A stretch of DNA of 64,000 nt from Cyrtodaria siliqua (Eukaryota; Mollusca; Bivalvia; Adapedonta; Hiatellidae). Within the stretch, counting starts at the first letter, position 1; every line of letters begins with the position of its first letter. Below, piece by piece: positions 1 to 11,138 of this stretch. The DNA lies in assembly GCA_037043455.1 (NCBI GenBank), contig JAWPHD010005121.1, positions 1-64,000 of the forward strand, given 5' to 3'. Below the pieces are notes generated by a model. It ran no database searches, was not told the origin of the DNA, and saw only the letters and a list, made by a program, of their open reading frames with translations. A program made the position numbers and the translations under genes.

Positions 1-930
1 AGACAGTTATGTAATTAACATAAATCAGTGTCTGTATAACTTAATTTTCTCATTTATTTACTTAAAACAATGTTCATGAAATACAAGAAATTAGTATTTC
101 AGATGTATTATTATGGAAATTTGAACATTGCTTGTTGAAATCAAAACATTGCTTGTTGAGAGATTTGGTTGTTGAAATTTGAACATCCCTTGTTAAGAAA
201 CTGGAAAATTGCTTGTTGAATTCATAAAATTGCTTGTTGAAATCAGAACACTGCATGCTCAAATCAGAACGTTGCTTGTTGAAATTTGAATACTGTTTGT
301 TAAGACATTGAAACAATATTGCTTGTTGAAATCAAAACTGCTTTCTGAAATTGAAACATTGTTTGTTGAAATTGGAATACTGCTTGTTGAAATTGGAATA
401 CTGCTTGTTGAAACTGGGATATCCATTGTTGAGTAATTGGAATAATGCTTGTACTTATCAGAACATTTCTTTATGCAAAATAGGAAAATTGCTTTTTGAA
501 ACTGAAACATTGCTTGTTGAGATCAGAACATTGCTTGTTGAACATTGCTTGTTGAACTTTGCTTGTTGAAATTCGAACATCGTTTGTTGACAAATTGAAA
601 ATTGCTTGTTGAATTCAAAACTGCTTTCTGGAATTTAAACATTGCTTGTTAAGATCAGAACATTGCTTGTTGTAAGTGGAACATCCCTTGTTGAGAAATT
701 GAAACATCCCTTATTGAGATCAAAACATTACTTTTTTAAACTGAAACATCTGTTGTTGAGAAATCAGAACATTGCTTGTTGAGATCAGAGCGGAACATTG
801 TTTCATGAAATCAGAACATCACTTGAAAAAAGTAGAACATCGCTTTTTGAAATGGAACATTATTACATGAAATCAGAACATCACTTGATAACATCAGAAC
901 ATTGCTTGTTAAAATCGGAACATCGTCTGA
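1..930. repeat. Degenerate minisatellite built on cattgcttgttgaaatc
   Basis: Loose tandem repetition of a ~20-30-bp unit containing cattgcttgttgaaatcaga, with many variants. The first ~100 bases are non-repeat sequence nearly identical to 17087-17190. The small open frames here are by-products of the repeat. Confidence 0.85.
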
Positions 931-1364
931 TAAAATGATCTTATGCTCTTCTACTAAAGATCTGGCAGCAGTATTATTATACTAAATAGTTTGTTTTTTT
1001 GCATGTATTGTAGATAGCTTGCTTTGAAGGTAAATACAAATACCAGTGTACCAAATACCAGGGTACCAATACCAAATACCAGGGTACCAAATATGAGGGT
1101 ACCAAATACCAAGCAACAGAAGGCTTCCAAGTTCCATAGATGGGTGAGTGAAGGGGATGCTCCACTAGGAAAACATGCAGAAATCCAAATGTGCACCCAT
1201 TTTGTATCTACATACAGGCAGCTTCGCCACTGTGTAGGTAGACGCAAAGTACAAGACACACTCTGACACATTTACACCACTTTAAGGCCTATCAAGTTAT
1301 GGTACAGAACTGAATGTTTATCGGCATAATTGAGGTTAGAGCCACTCTCAGAGAGAGGGAGAGT
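931..1364. repeat. Duplicated non-coding block with accaaatacc repeats
   Basis: Contains gatagcttgctttgaaggt followed by a short tandem of accaaataccagggt, then ctccac...aaacatgcagaaat and acacactctgaca. Related blocks occur at 9670-9830, 30110-30350 and 32260-32370. No gene is seen. It marks the edges of the duplicated units carrying exon G. Confidence 0.65.
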
Positions 1365-1510
1365 TTGTTTGGTGTTTAACAACATTTTCCAGCACATTTC
1401 AGGCTATATATGACGGTAGATTTGTAGTGGAGGCAGACTACCCACCTATTCCTGGGTAGAACCAGAACTGTATATCTCCCAAAATCCATAAGAATCAACA
1501 CTTTTTAGAT
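1365..1510 (-). mobile_element. SINE fragment
   Basis: Shares the 3' body (tatatatgacggt...ggaggcagac...cctgggtagaacca) with the full SINE at 13764-14010 but lacks the tRNA-like head. Truncated copy. Confidence 0.6.
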
Positions 1511-2660
1511 TTACCAAGGAGATATTTTAAAGGCACAATAAGACCATTAAAACTTCTCTAAAGGCATATGATTATAACTTCTTTTAAATGTGCTGAAATT
1601 GTTCAACACTATTGCAAAACAGGATACGTTAAAAAAAGTTCTATTTCTATCTAACAGTTTTCAGAGTGTCGAATTCTGAATGAAAGATCACATCAATGTT
1701 CAAAGAGATGCAGAAAGCTTTCAATGTTAATTTGATCTGATTGGTGGGGTAAATGATGCCATGAAACTATTTTCCTGCACCATCAGTAACTACCGAAAAG
1801 GGGATCCCTTGGCAGCAACAAACACAATCAAGAGATAAAAGTAGCAGTTTTAGTGAGACTGTTCATGAGAGGTAATATAACGTGCAAAACCTCTCACACC
1901 CCTGACACTGGCTTAAGCGTTATTTTGTTTTCAACATTAAAATTAAGAAACAATGGGTTGAAGACTGTGGGAGGAGACGCACAAGATATTTTTACGTCAA
2001 CATAAAGTAAAAAATAACTGATATATAGTTTTGATAAATTTGTCATATTCCACTTTGCCCATATTTGCCTGTAAACATACAGGCAGTGGTTTTACATGTA
2101 CACATACCGGTACCCCATTCCGTGCCACTACTAATGAATTTAATGCAAAACCCAGTATTTTAGGCCATCCTTAAAAAAACATTTGTTTGCTGTTTCCCGA
2201 TCCAGGATTTCATAAATGGGTAGGTAGGTAGGTGATTTTTTTTCGGCCAAGGACATTAAACACCTGAAGAAATTAAAGAAAAATATAGCGAAGATAGCAA
2301 CAAACAAAAATAATATTAAAGAATTCCTATAAACTGTTTTGGGTAGGGCCCTTTTTTCGTGGGTAGGTAGGGAAACAGCAAACCAACAATTCTTTATGGT
2401 CGACCTAATCAGACAGTGTAATTCACAGAGCTCCAGATAAGCAATTATTTTGGGTTATTTCAGCATTCAAATTTAGGAAATTTGAGCATTGAAATAATAA
2501 ATTGGGCTTACAAATCAGCATTGATAATTTATATTAAATGGCATATTTGTGAGTAAAAAGTAACAAGACTGTAACATTTACTCTTTAAAAATTTCAAAAT
2601 CAGAATTGCAGATTTATTTAGCGGGATAGATGTTTTCCTCGTGTGAGATTATAAGAATCT
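1511..2660. other. No gene seen; AT-rich intron or intergenic DNA
   Basis: No coding pattern. Includes a stretch shared with 19150-19250 (ttaccaaggagat, aggcataat) and, at 2160-2400, a repeat with ggtaggtaggt and caaaccaacaa ends that resembles the far right edge (63550-63998). Confidence 0.5.
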
Positions 2661-2664
2661 TTCA

Positions 2665-2800
2665 TGGGTATCCGATGTAGGAAATTCCAACCCGAGGTAT
2701 AAGTGTTTTTATCGGAATTGAGGTTCTGCCGAGGTTCCGATTAAAACACTTATGCCGAGGGTTGGAATTTCCTATCTGAACCAAATACCCATTATAGATT
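2665..2800. mobile_element. Foldback (palindromic) MITE-like element
   Basis: Left arm ggaaattccaacccgaggta and right arm gccgagggttggaatttcc are imperfect reverse complements around a centre near 2730, flanked by gggtatccgatg and catctgaacc-like ends. Typical of a foldback element. No target duplication was resolved. Confidence 0.6.
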
Positions 2801-2967
2801 TTTTTTCTTGCGTATCATAGACATGTTGCACGTTGACGCCGCCAGCTACTAATGTTTTTCATGTTTTCCTGCATACCGGAGGTTGGTGCGCGTTAATTTT
2901 ATCTCTACTCTAGGGTGGGACAGAAACATCTAGCCCCGGTAAAATGACGGATATCCTTGTCCGGTAT

Positions 2968-3425
2968 GCAAGAAAACTCTATCTGACATGACATGTGACT
3001 CATACATGAAATGTCATGACATCACGTTGGTGGCGTTGCCTTATTCTAGCATAAAATCGAATACAGTCATTGAAGTATGCCTATATTAAGCACAAAAATA
3101 ATCCATCATGAGTTTATCCACATAAGATAGGGAAATCTCACCCTCGGGATCAGAACTGCAACCAGGAACTCGGCAGAGCTTCGTCCCTGGTTACAATTCT
3201 GACCCTCGGGTGGGATTTCCCTATCTAACATGGATACTCATAATGGATTCTTATATTCTTGCAAATGTTTTTTGAATGCAGCAACCAATAGCAAAGATAT
3301 AGCCTGCACAAGATTGGGTATTTAACTCAGCACAGCTCGTCCCTGGTCACAATTCTGACCCTCGGGTGAGATTCCCCTACCTCACAAGGATACTCATGAT
3401 GGACTCATAATTATATTCTTATATT
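2968..3425. mobile_element. Foldback MITE cluster (gggaaatctcaccctcggg family)
   Basis: Arms gatagggaaatctcaccctc and ccctcgggtgggatttccc (3128-3235) form a large inverted repeat, with atccatcatgag and ctcataatggatt at the outer ends. A second, partial arm lies at 3330-3410. The same family recurs at 4600-4915, including the upstream atgacatgtgac segment. Confidence 0.65.
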
Positions 3426-3458
3426 TAGCAGAATTGTACCAATACAGCTTTATTTAAA

Positions 3459-4055
3459 ACAAGAGGTCAATGACCTTGAAGCTCTACTGATTGATTTTGA
3501 TTTCAGGAAGTAGTCGCTACAGACTTGTTTTTTGAAAATCTATTTTTAACCGTGGCGGCCGTTTTGAATTTCCGGCCGACCTGAAATTTTGCTAGGATCA
3601 ATTAGACATTAAGAGCAACATTCCTGTGAAGTTTCATGAAAATCCGTCAAGTAGTTTAAGAGGAGTAGTCGCTACAAGTTTTCATTATATAACTCTATGT
3701 AAACAAAGATGGCCGCTGGCAGCCATGTTTAACGTCAAATCAAAACGATTTTCGACAAGGACCAACTTCATGCCATACTGATCATTTTAGAAAAAGTCCC
3801 ATATCAATATCTCTTATAGTTTTGAAGAAGTAGTCGCTACAAACTTATTTATTTCAAATTTATTTTTAGCTGTGGCGGCCATCTTGAATTTCAGGCCGAC
3901 CTGAAATTTTTCTAGGATCAACTAGACATCAAGAGCAACATTCCTGTGAAGTTTCATGAACATCCGTCAAGTAGTTTCAGAGGAGTAGTCGCTACAAGTT
4001 TTTACTATATAACTCTATGTAACCAAAGATGGCCACTGGCAGCCATGTTTAACGT
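3459..4055 (+). mobile_element. Pearl-like element, 3' truncated
   Basis: Starts ACAAGAGGTCAATGACCTTG and contains ~320-bp core units (agtagtcgctacaa twice per unit, ggcggcc...ttgaatttc, gatggccgctggcagccatg). It ends abruptly where the catatgactg minisatellite begins, without the ACGG tract or the 3' hairpin. Confidence 0.75.
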
Positions 4056-4600
4056 CATATGACTGCAGAACAATAATACACTGTTAATATGACTGCAAAA
4101 CACCCTATACCCATAAGTTCCATTGTCATATGACTGTAGTACACTAATATTCTGGACATATGACTGCAAAACACCCCATACCCATAAGTTCCCTGGTCAT
4201 ATGACTGTAGCACACTAATATGCTGGACAAGACTGCAAAACGCCCCATAGCCGTAAGTTTACATGTCATATGATTGCAGAACACTAATATGCTGGTCATA
4301 TGACTGCAAAACACCCCATACCCATTGGTTCCCTTGTCATATGACTGTAGAACACTAATATGCTGGTCATATGACTGCAAAACGCCCCATGGCCATAAGT
4401 TCCCTTGTCATATGACTGTATAACACTAATATGCTGGACATATGACTGCAAAACACCCAATAGCCACAAGTTTCCTTGTCATATGACTATTGAATACTAA
4501 TATGCTTGTCATATAACCGCCAAAAAAAACATACCCATACGGTCTTTTGTCCTATGACTGCAAAACACACCATATCAATAATTTCTCCCATTTCTGCTCA
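4050..4600. repeat. Minisatellite of ~72 bp (gtcatatgactg units)
   Basis: Alternating half-units gtcatatgactgtagaacac+taatatgctg and gtcatatgactgcaaaacac+cccatacccataagttccctt make a ~72-bp period. Another array of the same repeat is at 21180-21670, and a decayed one at 39780-40060. Confidence 0.85.
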
Positions 4601-4915
4601 TGTGAGATAGGCATTTTCCTCATGTGAGATAACTCTATCTTACATGACATGTGACTTATGACGTCATGACGTTACGTCGACGTCGTCTTATTCTGGCGTA
4701 AAATCAGCAAAGTCATTGATTTTATGCCGTTAATAAACACATAATGGGAGAAAAATAATCCATCATGAGTGATCCATGTGAGATAGGGAAATCTCACCCT
4801 CGGGATCAGAATTGCAACCAGGCACTCGGCAGAGCCTCGTCCCTGGTTACAATTCTGACCCTCGGGTGAGATTTCTCTATCTCACATGGATACTCATGAT
4901 GGATTCTTATATTCT
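4600..4915. mobile_element. Foldback MITE, second copy
   Basis: Arms gggaaatctcaccctcggga and ccctcgggtgagatttctc surround a cactcggcagagcctcgtcc centre, as at 3128-3235. Inserted in the minisatellite neighbourhood. Confidence 0.65.
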
Positions 4916-5189
4916 TTTGTTATAATGACTAAAGAACATTTATTAGCCTAATTTTATCTTGTCATACGACTGTAGAACACTAATACACATATTTTCCTTT
5001 CTTATATGCCTTCCACTTACTAGCGTTATTTTCTGTTTTATATTATCGCGACTTATTTGCATAATTTCCTTTAACTTCCTCTAATTAGCGTTATTTTCTT
5101 TGCTAAATGAATTTAAAACTCTAATTAACCATATGTTACTGCTTGGTAAATTTTGTAATTTTTTTTATGAAATGATTAAGAAACTAGAA

Positions 5190-6980
5190 ATTGTTATTGT
5201 CCATGGGACAAAAACGTATGGCTCCCCCACTCGCCCGAACAGGCATAATTGACAACTCTAGGTCCAACCGTTCTCTATTGATCCGAGATCGTATCCCTGT
5301 GACTGTATCTACTATCTGTATCAGTAAGTCCACATAAAAAATCTGTGTGGTTCAGTCAACCCGACCGACTCTATTTTTTTAAGGGGCAACCCCTAAAACT
5401 TTTAATGCAAAAATAAAATAAATTAAAAATTAAAAAAATTAAAAAAGAATTAAACAAAAAAAAATCAATAGTGGTCATCTACTGGGTCATGACCAACCAT
5501 CCTTCCAAGTTTGAGGACCTAGGTCCAACCATTCTCTAGTTATTGATCGGACATCGTTCTGATAGTCAATGTCACCGCCACCTTGACCTTTGACCTAGTG
5601 ACCCCAAAATCAATAGGGGTCATCTACTGGTCATGACCAACCATCCTTCCAAGTTTGAGGACCCTAGGTCCAACCATTCTCTAGTTATTGATCGGACATC
5701 GTTTTGATAGTCAATGTCACCGCAAAGTTTGAGGACCTAGGTCCAACCATTCTCTAGTTATTGATCGGACATCATTCTGATAGTCAAGGTCACCGCGACC
5801 TTGACTGTTGACCTAGTGACCCCAAAATCAATAGGGGTCATCTACTGGTCATGACCAACCATCCTTCCAAGATTGAGGACCCTAGGTTCAACCATTCTCT
5901 AGTTATTGATCAGACATCGTTTCGATAGTCAATGTCACCGCAACCTTGACCTTTGACCTAGTGACCCCAAAATCAATAGGGGTCATCTACTGGTCATGAC
6001 CAACCATCCTTCCAAGTTTGAGGACCCTAGGTCCAACCATTCTCTAGTTATTGATCGGACATCGTTTTGATAGTCAATGTCACCGCAACCTTGACCTTTG
6101 ACCTAGTGACCCCAAAATCAATAGGGGGTCATCTACTTGTCATGACCAACCATCCTTCCAAGTTTGAGGACCCTAGGTCCAACCATTGTCTAGTTATTGA
6201 TCGGACATCGTTTTGGTAGTCAATGTCACCACAACCTTGACCTTTGACCTAGTGACCCCAAAATCAATAGGGGTCATCTTCTTGTCATGACCAACCATCC
6301 TTCCAAGTTTGAGGACCCCAGGTCCAACCATTCTCTAGTTATTGATCGGACATCGTTTTGATAGTCAATGTCACTGCAACCTTGACCTTTGACCTAGTGA
6401 TCCCAAAATCAATAGGGGTCATCTACTTGTCATGACCAACCATCCTTCCAAGTTTGAGGACCCTAGGTCCAACCATTCTCTAGTTATTGATTGGACATCG
6501 TTTTGATAGTCAATGTCACCGCAACCTTGACCTTTGATCTAGTGACCCCAAAATCAATAGGGGTCATCTACTTGTCATGACCAACCATCCTTCCAAGTGT
6601 GAGGACCCTAGGTCCAACCATTCTCTAGTTATTGATCGGACATCGTTTTGATAGTCAATGTCACCGCAACCTTGACCTTTGACCTAGTGACCCCAAAATC
6701 AATAGGGGTCATCTACTTGTCATGACCAACCATCCTTCCAAGTTTGAGGACCCTAGGTCCAACCATTCTCTAGTTATTGATCGGACATCGTTTTGATAGT
6801 CAATGTCACCGCAACATTGACCTTTGACCTAGTGACCCCAAAATCAATAGGGGTCATCTACTTGTCATGACCAACCATCCTTCCAAGATTGAGGACCCTA
6901 GGTCCAACCATTCTCTAGTTATTGATCGGACATCGTTTGTGACACAGACAGACCTACAGACAGACAGACAGAAAGCCATA
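5190..6980. mobile_element. Element with ten ~145-bp tandem units
   Basis: From 5466 to 6945 a ~145-bp unit (aatcaataggggtcatctac, ccaaccatccttccaagttt, gttattgatcggacatcg, ccttgacctttgacctagtg) repeats about ten times. It is followed by a gacagacagacagac microsatellite. Comparison with 21970-21990 and 15430-15470, where matching flanks lie close together, shows that the block was inserted. It has no coding frame. Architecture (core repeats plus tetranucleotide tract) resembles pearl-like elements. Confidence 0.7.
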
Positions 6981-7332
6981 ATTATATCCCTTGATTATTT
7001 CGCATTTCAAATATTAAAATATCATTGAGATAACATACATATTTATATAATTTAATTACCATATTTCTCGTAATAAGAGCACCTCCATTTTCGACATTTT
7101 GAATCCAAAATTCCCACCCAAAAAATTAAAATTCACAAAAAATAAGAGCGCCCCTGGGCATTTTGAAATACATTCATATAATCTTTATCACAAAAAAAAA
7201 CAACTTTTCACCTTATAGCCTCCCAAGAATATAACAAATCTAATTGACTCACAATTTTTCACGAAACAATCATTTTCTTTAAAAACAATTGAATTGAACA
7301 CTTGAACCTTTTACATGAAACTAAAGCGCTTG

Positions 7333-7417
7333 GTGAGTTTAATTATATTTTGATAGACATCCATAATTCTTCCAGATCACCTTTAGTCCCATTAACTATT
7401 TACTCACATAAACTAAC
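7333..7417 (-). other. Conserved intron flank downstream of G4 donor
   Basis: Contains gacatccataattcttcc, agatcacctttagtccc and tactcacataaactaac next to the donor, as in G1, G3 and the 28.9-kb stump. Confidence 0.6.
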
Positions 7418-7670
7418 CTGAAATCTGTTTACGGTGACGTTAGTGTCGAAAATAAATTGAATGGCTAAAGGCCCCATCATCACGGTGGAATTATTCGTGG
7501 CCTGGAGTAGAAGTATCGTCATAAACATCACCTGTGCTTGAAGTCTCCCGCCCCAGTACACAAAACAAACAAATATTAGAAGCGATAGCACTCTGTCCAT
7601 TAGTAGATAGTAATGAAACACTGTTAGGCCCTTAATGTATCCAATCTGTTTAATCTGTTTTGCTTCAGCC
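7418..7670 (-). CDS. ABCC4-like: ABCC4-like alternative exon G4 (TM5-TM6, one codon longer)
   Basis: Fourth copy, 253 bp (still 3n+1), acceptor aaattttacag, donor GTTAGT. It starts A-E-A-K-Q-I-K-Q-I-G-Y-I-K-G-L. TM5 start reads V-F-H-Y-Y-L-L-M-D-R-V-L, one residue longer than I-T-V-K-V-L in G1/G2 and carrying an Asp. The core reads F-V-C-F-V-Y-W-G-G-R-L-Q with Trp in place of Ser. TM6 reads Q-A-T-N-N-S-T-V-M-M-G-P. Both splice sites and the frame are intact. It is the last copy before the left edge; the next exon (linker to NBD1) was not found in 1-7417. Confidence 0.86.
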
Positions 7671-7769
7671 CTGTAAAATTTGGAGGAAAAAAACAAGATA
7701 AAAATGGTAATAGTTTTTGTGTTTAAAAATTGTAATTTTATCAAAATAATGCATTTAAAGACACACAAA

Positions 7770-8376
7770 ACAAGAGGTCCATGACCTTTAAGCTCTGCTG
7801 ATAGGTTTTGATAGCTAGATCAGCATTCCTGTGAAGTTTCATGATTTTCATAAAGTATTTTCAGAGGAGTAGTCGCTACAACTTTTTACTATATAACTAT
7901 GTAAACAAAGATGGCCACTGGCAGCCATGTTTAATGTTGAATCAAAATAAATTTCAACAAGAACCACATCATGTCATGCTGATCAAATTAGAAAAAGTCC
8001 AATATCACTATCACTTATTTTTTTCAATGAGTAGTTGCTACAAATTTGTTTTTTAAAAAGCTACTATTAGCCATGGCAGCAATCTTGAATTTACGGCCAC
8101 CCTGACATTTTGCTAGGATCAACTAGACATTAAGAGCAACATTTCTGTTAAGTTTCATGAAAATCATTCAAGTAGTTTCAGAGGAGTAGTCGCTACAAGT
8201 TTTTATAACTCCATGTAAACAAAGATGACCGCTGGCAGCCATGTTTAACGTCGAATCAAAATGATTTTCAACAAGGATCAACACCATGCCATGTCGATCA
8301 TTTTAGAAATAGTCCCATATTTATATCACTTATAGTTTTCAAGAAGTAGTCGCTACAAACATGTTTTTTTAACATA
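7770..8376 (+). mobile_element. Pearl-like element, 3' truncated
   Basis: Starts ACAAGAGGTCCATGACCTTT about 100 bp to the right of exon G4, with two core units. It ends near 8376 against another repeat family. The ACGG tract and hairpin are absent. Confidence 0.7.
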
Positions 8377-8379
8377 AAT

Positions 8380-9630
8380 CGATCACCTGAGTACTGGCAC
8401 ATTATAAAACTTCTTCGAAATCTTATGGTCATATACAATCTTTGCAAGTTTGGTTAAGATTGTTCAAGAAATGTGGGCTCTGTTGTGTATAGCAAGATTC
8501 ATATAAAGACACTGACAAAGTTTGGTAAATATCAAATACGAAATGAAGGTGCTAGAGTGTAAAACGTTGGGCATGGCCAAATATGACCCCAGGGCCACAT
8601 GTAATATTTCAGAGCTTTGTGGTTTCAGAGAAGAAGATTTTTTAAGTTTTTCCCTAAACAAGTCTATGTAAAACATGACCCCCTGGGCGGGGCCAAATGT
8701 GACCCCACGATCACCATTTGAATAAACTTGGTAGAGGACCACAATCTTTATAGTAAATGCAAAATATTAAACCTCTGGCTCTTGCAGTTTCAGAGAAGAT
8801 TTTTTTTCCCTATATATATATATATATATGTCTATGTAAAACAGTGACCCCCGGGAATATGACTGTAATACATGAGAGTTCTAAACATGTCTATGTTAAA
8901 CATGTGACCCTTGGGGCGGGGTCAAATGTGACCCGAAGTTTACCATTTGAACAAACTTGGTAAAGGACCTTAAGCTGATAGTAAATGCAAAATATCAAAC
9001 CTCTGGCTCTTGTAGTTTCCGAGAAGAAGATTTAAAAAAAAAAAATATCCTATATAAGTGACCCCCGAGGCGGGAACAAATTTGACTCCAGGGTCACCAT
9101 TTGAACAAACTTAGAGGACCATAAGTAGATGCTACATGTAATACATGAGAGCTCTGGGCATTTGATTTCAGAGAAGAAGATTTTTTAAAGTTTTTTTGTA
9201 TATGTCTATATGAAAAACATGCAAAAAAACTCAATATACAAACTTTGGACCCAGGGGCATTTTTGAACCCGGGGACTTCATTTGAACAAATTTGATAGTC
9301 TAGCCATTGGCGATCATTTATAAGAAAAACTGTTGAAATCTGTCCAGCGGTTCTGGAGAAGAAGATTTTTTAAGGTTTCGTCCATATATGGTAATGGCGG
9401 CCATCTTGGATGTCGCGCTGATCTGATTTTAGAAAATCTAAAAAGCATACATCTAAGGATCATCCATATGAAGTTTGGTCAAAATTAGCCAAGCGGTTTC
9501 TGAGGAGAAATTGTTTGAAGAAAAGTTAACGACGACGACTGACGACGTACAAAGAGGAAGAGTGACGGATGAAGAGTGATCGCAATAGATCACCTTGAGC
9601 CATGGCGGCCATCTTGCATTTCCGGCAAAA
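8380..9630. mobile_element. Tandem-unit element, ttgaacaaacttggtagagg family
   Basis: Several ~160-180-bp units share accatttgaacaaacttggt, agcttatagtaaatgcaaa, ctctggctcttgcagtttc and agaagaagattttttaag. The right end has aaaagttaacgacgacgac and gtgatcgcaatagatcac. A paralogous block lies at 28973-30000. Open frames inside (e.g. minus strand 8464-8742) differ between units and are not credible genes. Confidence 0.65.
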
Positions 9631-9828
9631 TGGTCGTAAGTTGTTTCATATAAAACGGGACCTTGGTTTTTTATGCATGTATTTTAGATAGCTTGCTTTG
9701 AAGGTAAATACAAATACCAGGGTACCAAATACCAAGCAACACAAGGCTTCCAGGTTCCATAGATGGGTGAGTGGAGCTTCCACACTGTATAGGCAGACAC
9801 TAACTACAAGACACACTCTTGACAAATT
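9631..9828. other. Duplicated block flanking the hAT insertions
   Basis: tgcatgtattttagatagc and the accaaatacc segment, paralogous to 30075-30335. It carries the left part of the hAT target (gacaaatt, 9821-9828). Confidence 0.6.
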
Positions 9829-11123
9829 CAGGGTCTTCCCCAGGCGCTTTTAGCACAGCGGGCCCTCTGTGCTTGATTTCCAAAAAACCATACCCTGCGG
9901 TGTCTACAAAGCCGCCGCTGTGCTTTGATTGCGTCATACAGCACTTGACTTAAACGCGTGATACACTACTGTCTCAACTGTGTCTGGTAATTGGATCACA
10001 GCCAGAAGCTACTCAGCAAGTGACCTTGTGTATGCGCGTGCACTGGAGTGTGTTATAAGTCGGTGATTACACAGGTTATGTGTTTGAAGCTGTGAACGAT
10101 TAGGGATGTGTGTCATGTTTGATGGTTTATTGGATGCTCGTTAATTAGATAATGTGATAACTGCTGGATAAACAAGGATTAAAATGGGGAAAAGATTAAA
10201 GAGACAGTGTTGGGGTAAAACATGGATGTTTGGAGAGGTGGCGAAAGAACAGAAAAAAAAGCGCTACGCTAATTGTAAAATGTTCACAGTCTCCGTGGGT
10301 AAGTATTAACGAATAACTATAACTAAATAATGAGAACATGTATTTGTGTATATAAACCGAAGATCAGAAGTAATGTTACTTCAGTAATAAATATGAAGCA
10401 TTCACGTGCATCTAGTTCTGCGGGGATAGTAAAGTTTTTTATACGACAGAGTCCGTCTGTTCAGTCTGTGCTCAAGCCTGAACCTATTGGTTTAAACGTA
10501 TTTTATTTTTTCAATGGTTTACAACATTGCATATATACATTGTACAATTACATTAAAGGATTAGAATGAAAGCAAACTGCTTATAGAATTCTTCTCCTAT
10601 GCTTATAGAATTCTTCTCCTGAACCTATTACGTCAGTGTCCGAGCCCGAACCCAGTACGTCCGTGTCCGAGCCCGAACCTAATATGCAAACTACTGTGTC
10701 TGTATCTACTCCCAAGAAGATCAAACAACGATCATCTGGATTTAATCCAGATTGGAAGAACGACTTTCCATGGGTTGATGAGTTTGAAAATGTAAACATT
10801 GTTTGCTTTAGTTTGTAAATTAATTGAAACCCTTTATTTTTAGATTGAATTGATATTTTTTATTGTCTTTTCTTTAAGGGTCCATCACACAAAACAAGAT
10901 TTTGGCTGGTAAAATAGTATTCATTTGTACATGAATCATACATAAATAATGTATAATATAAATAATGTATAATACATGAGTTTAAAACACTCCAGGTATA
11001 CTTCAGAGCCCACCAAGTCAAGAACGCAAATTAAAAAAAATCGATGCAGTAGGCGGGACACCCCACTTCCGCACCAAACCCCTCCAAATACAGCGCCTGG
11101 ATTTTTTCCTGGGGAAGACCCTG
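9829..11123 (+). mobile_element. Nonautonomous hAT-like element 1 (1295 bp)
   Basis: Perfect 16-bp terminal inverted repeats: CAGGGTCTTCCCCAGG at the left and its reverse complement at 11108-11123. The 5-bp target duplication AAATT flanks it (9824-9828 and 11124-11128). The undisturbed paralogous site at 30327-30350 reads gacaaatttataccacttta, which confirms both borders. CAGGG ends and a short duplication fit the hAT superfamily (5-bp type). Only a fragment of transposase is left inside. Confidence 0.87.
10636..10818 (+). pseudogene. hAT transposase N-terminal relic
   Basis: An open stretch inside hAT element 1 encodes a Ser/Glu/Pro-rich lead (S-E-P-E-P repeats), then a basic K-K-I-K-Q-R-S-S-G-F segment and F-N-P-D-W-K-N-D-F-P-W-V, a motif like the W-x-x-x-F-P-W start seen before the N-terminal zinc finger of hAT-type transposases. 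The expected Cys-x-x-Cys follows only as a single Cys before a stop. No catalytic region is present. The motif match is from memory, so confidence is moderate. Confidence 0.45.
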
Positions 11124-11138
11124 AAATTTATACCACTT

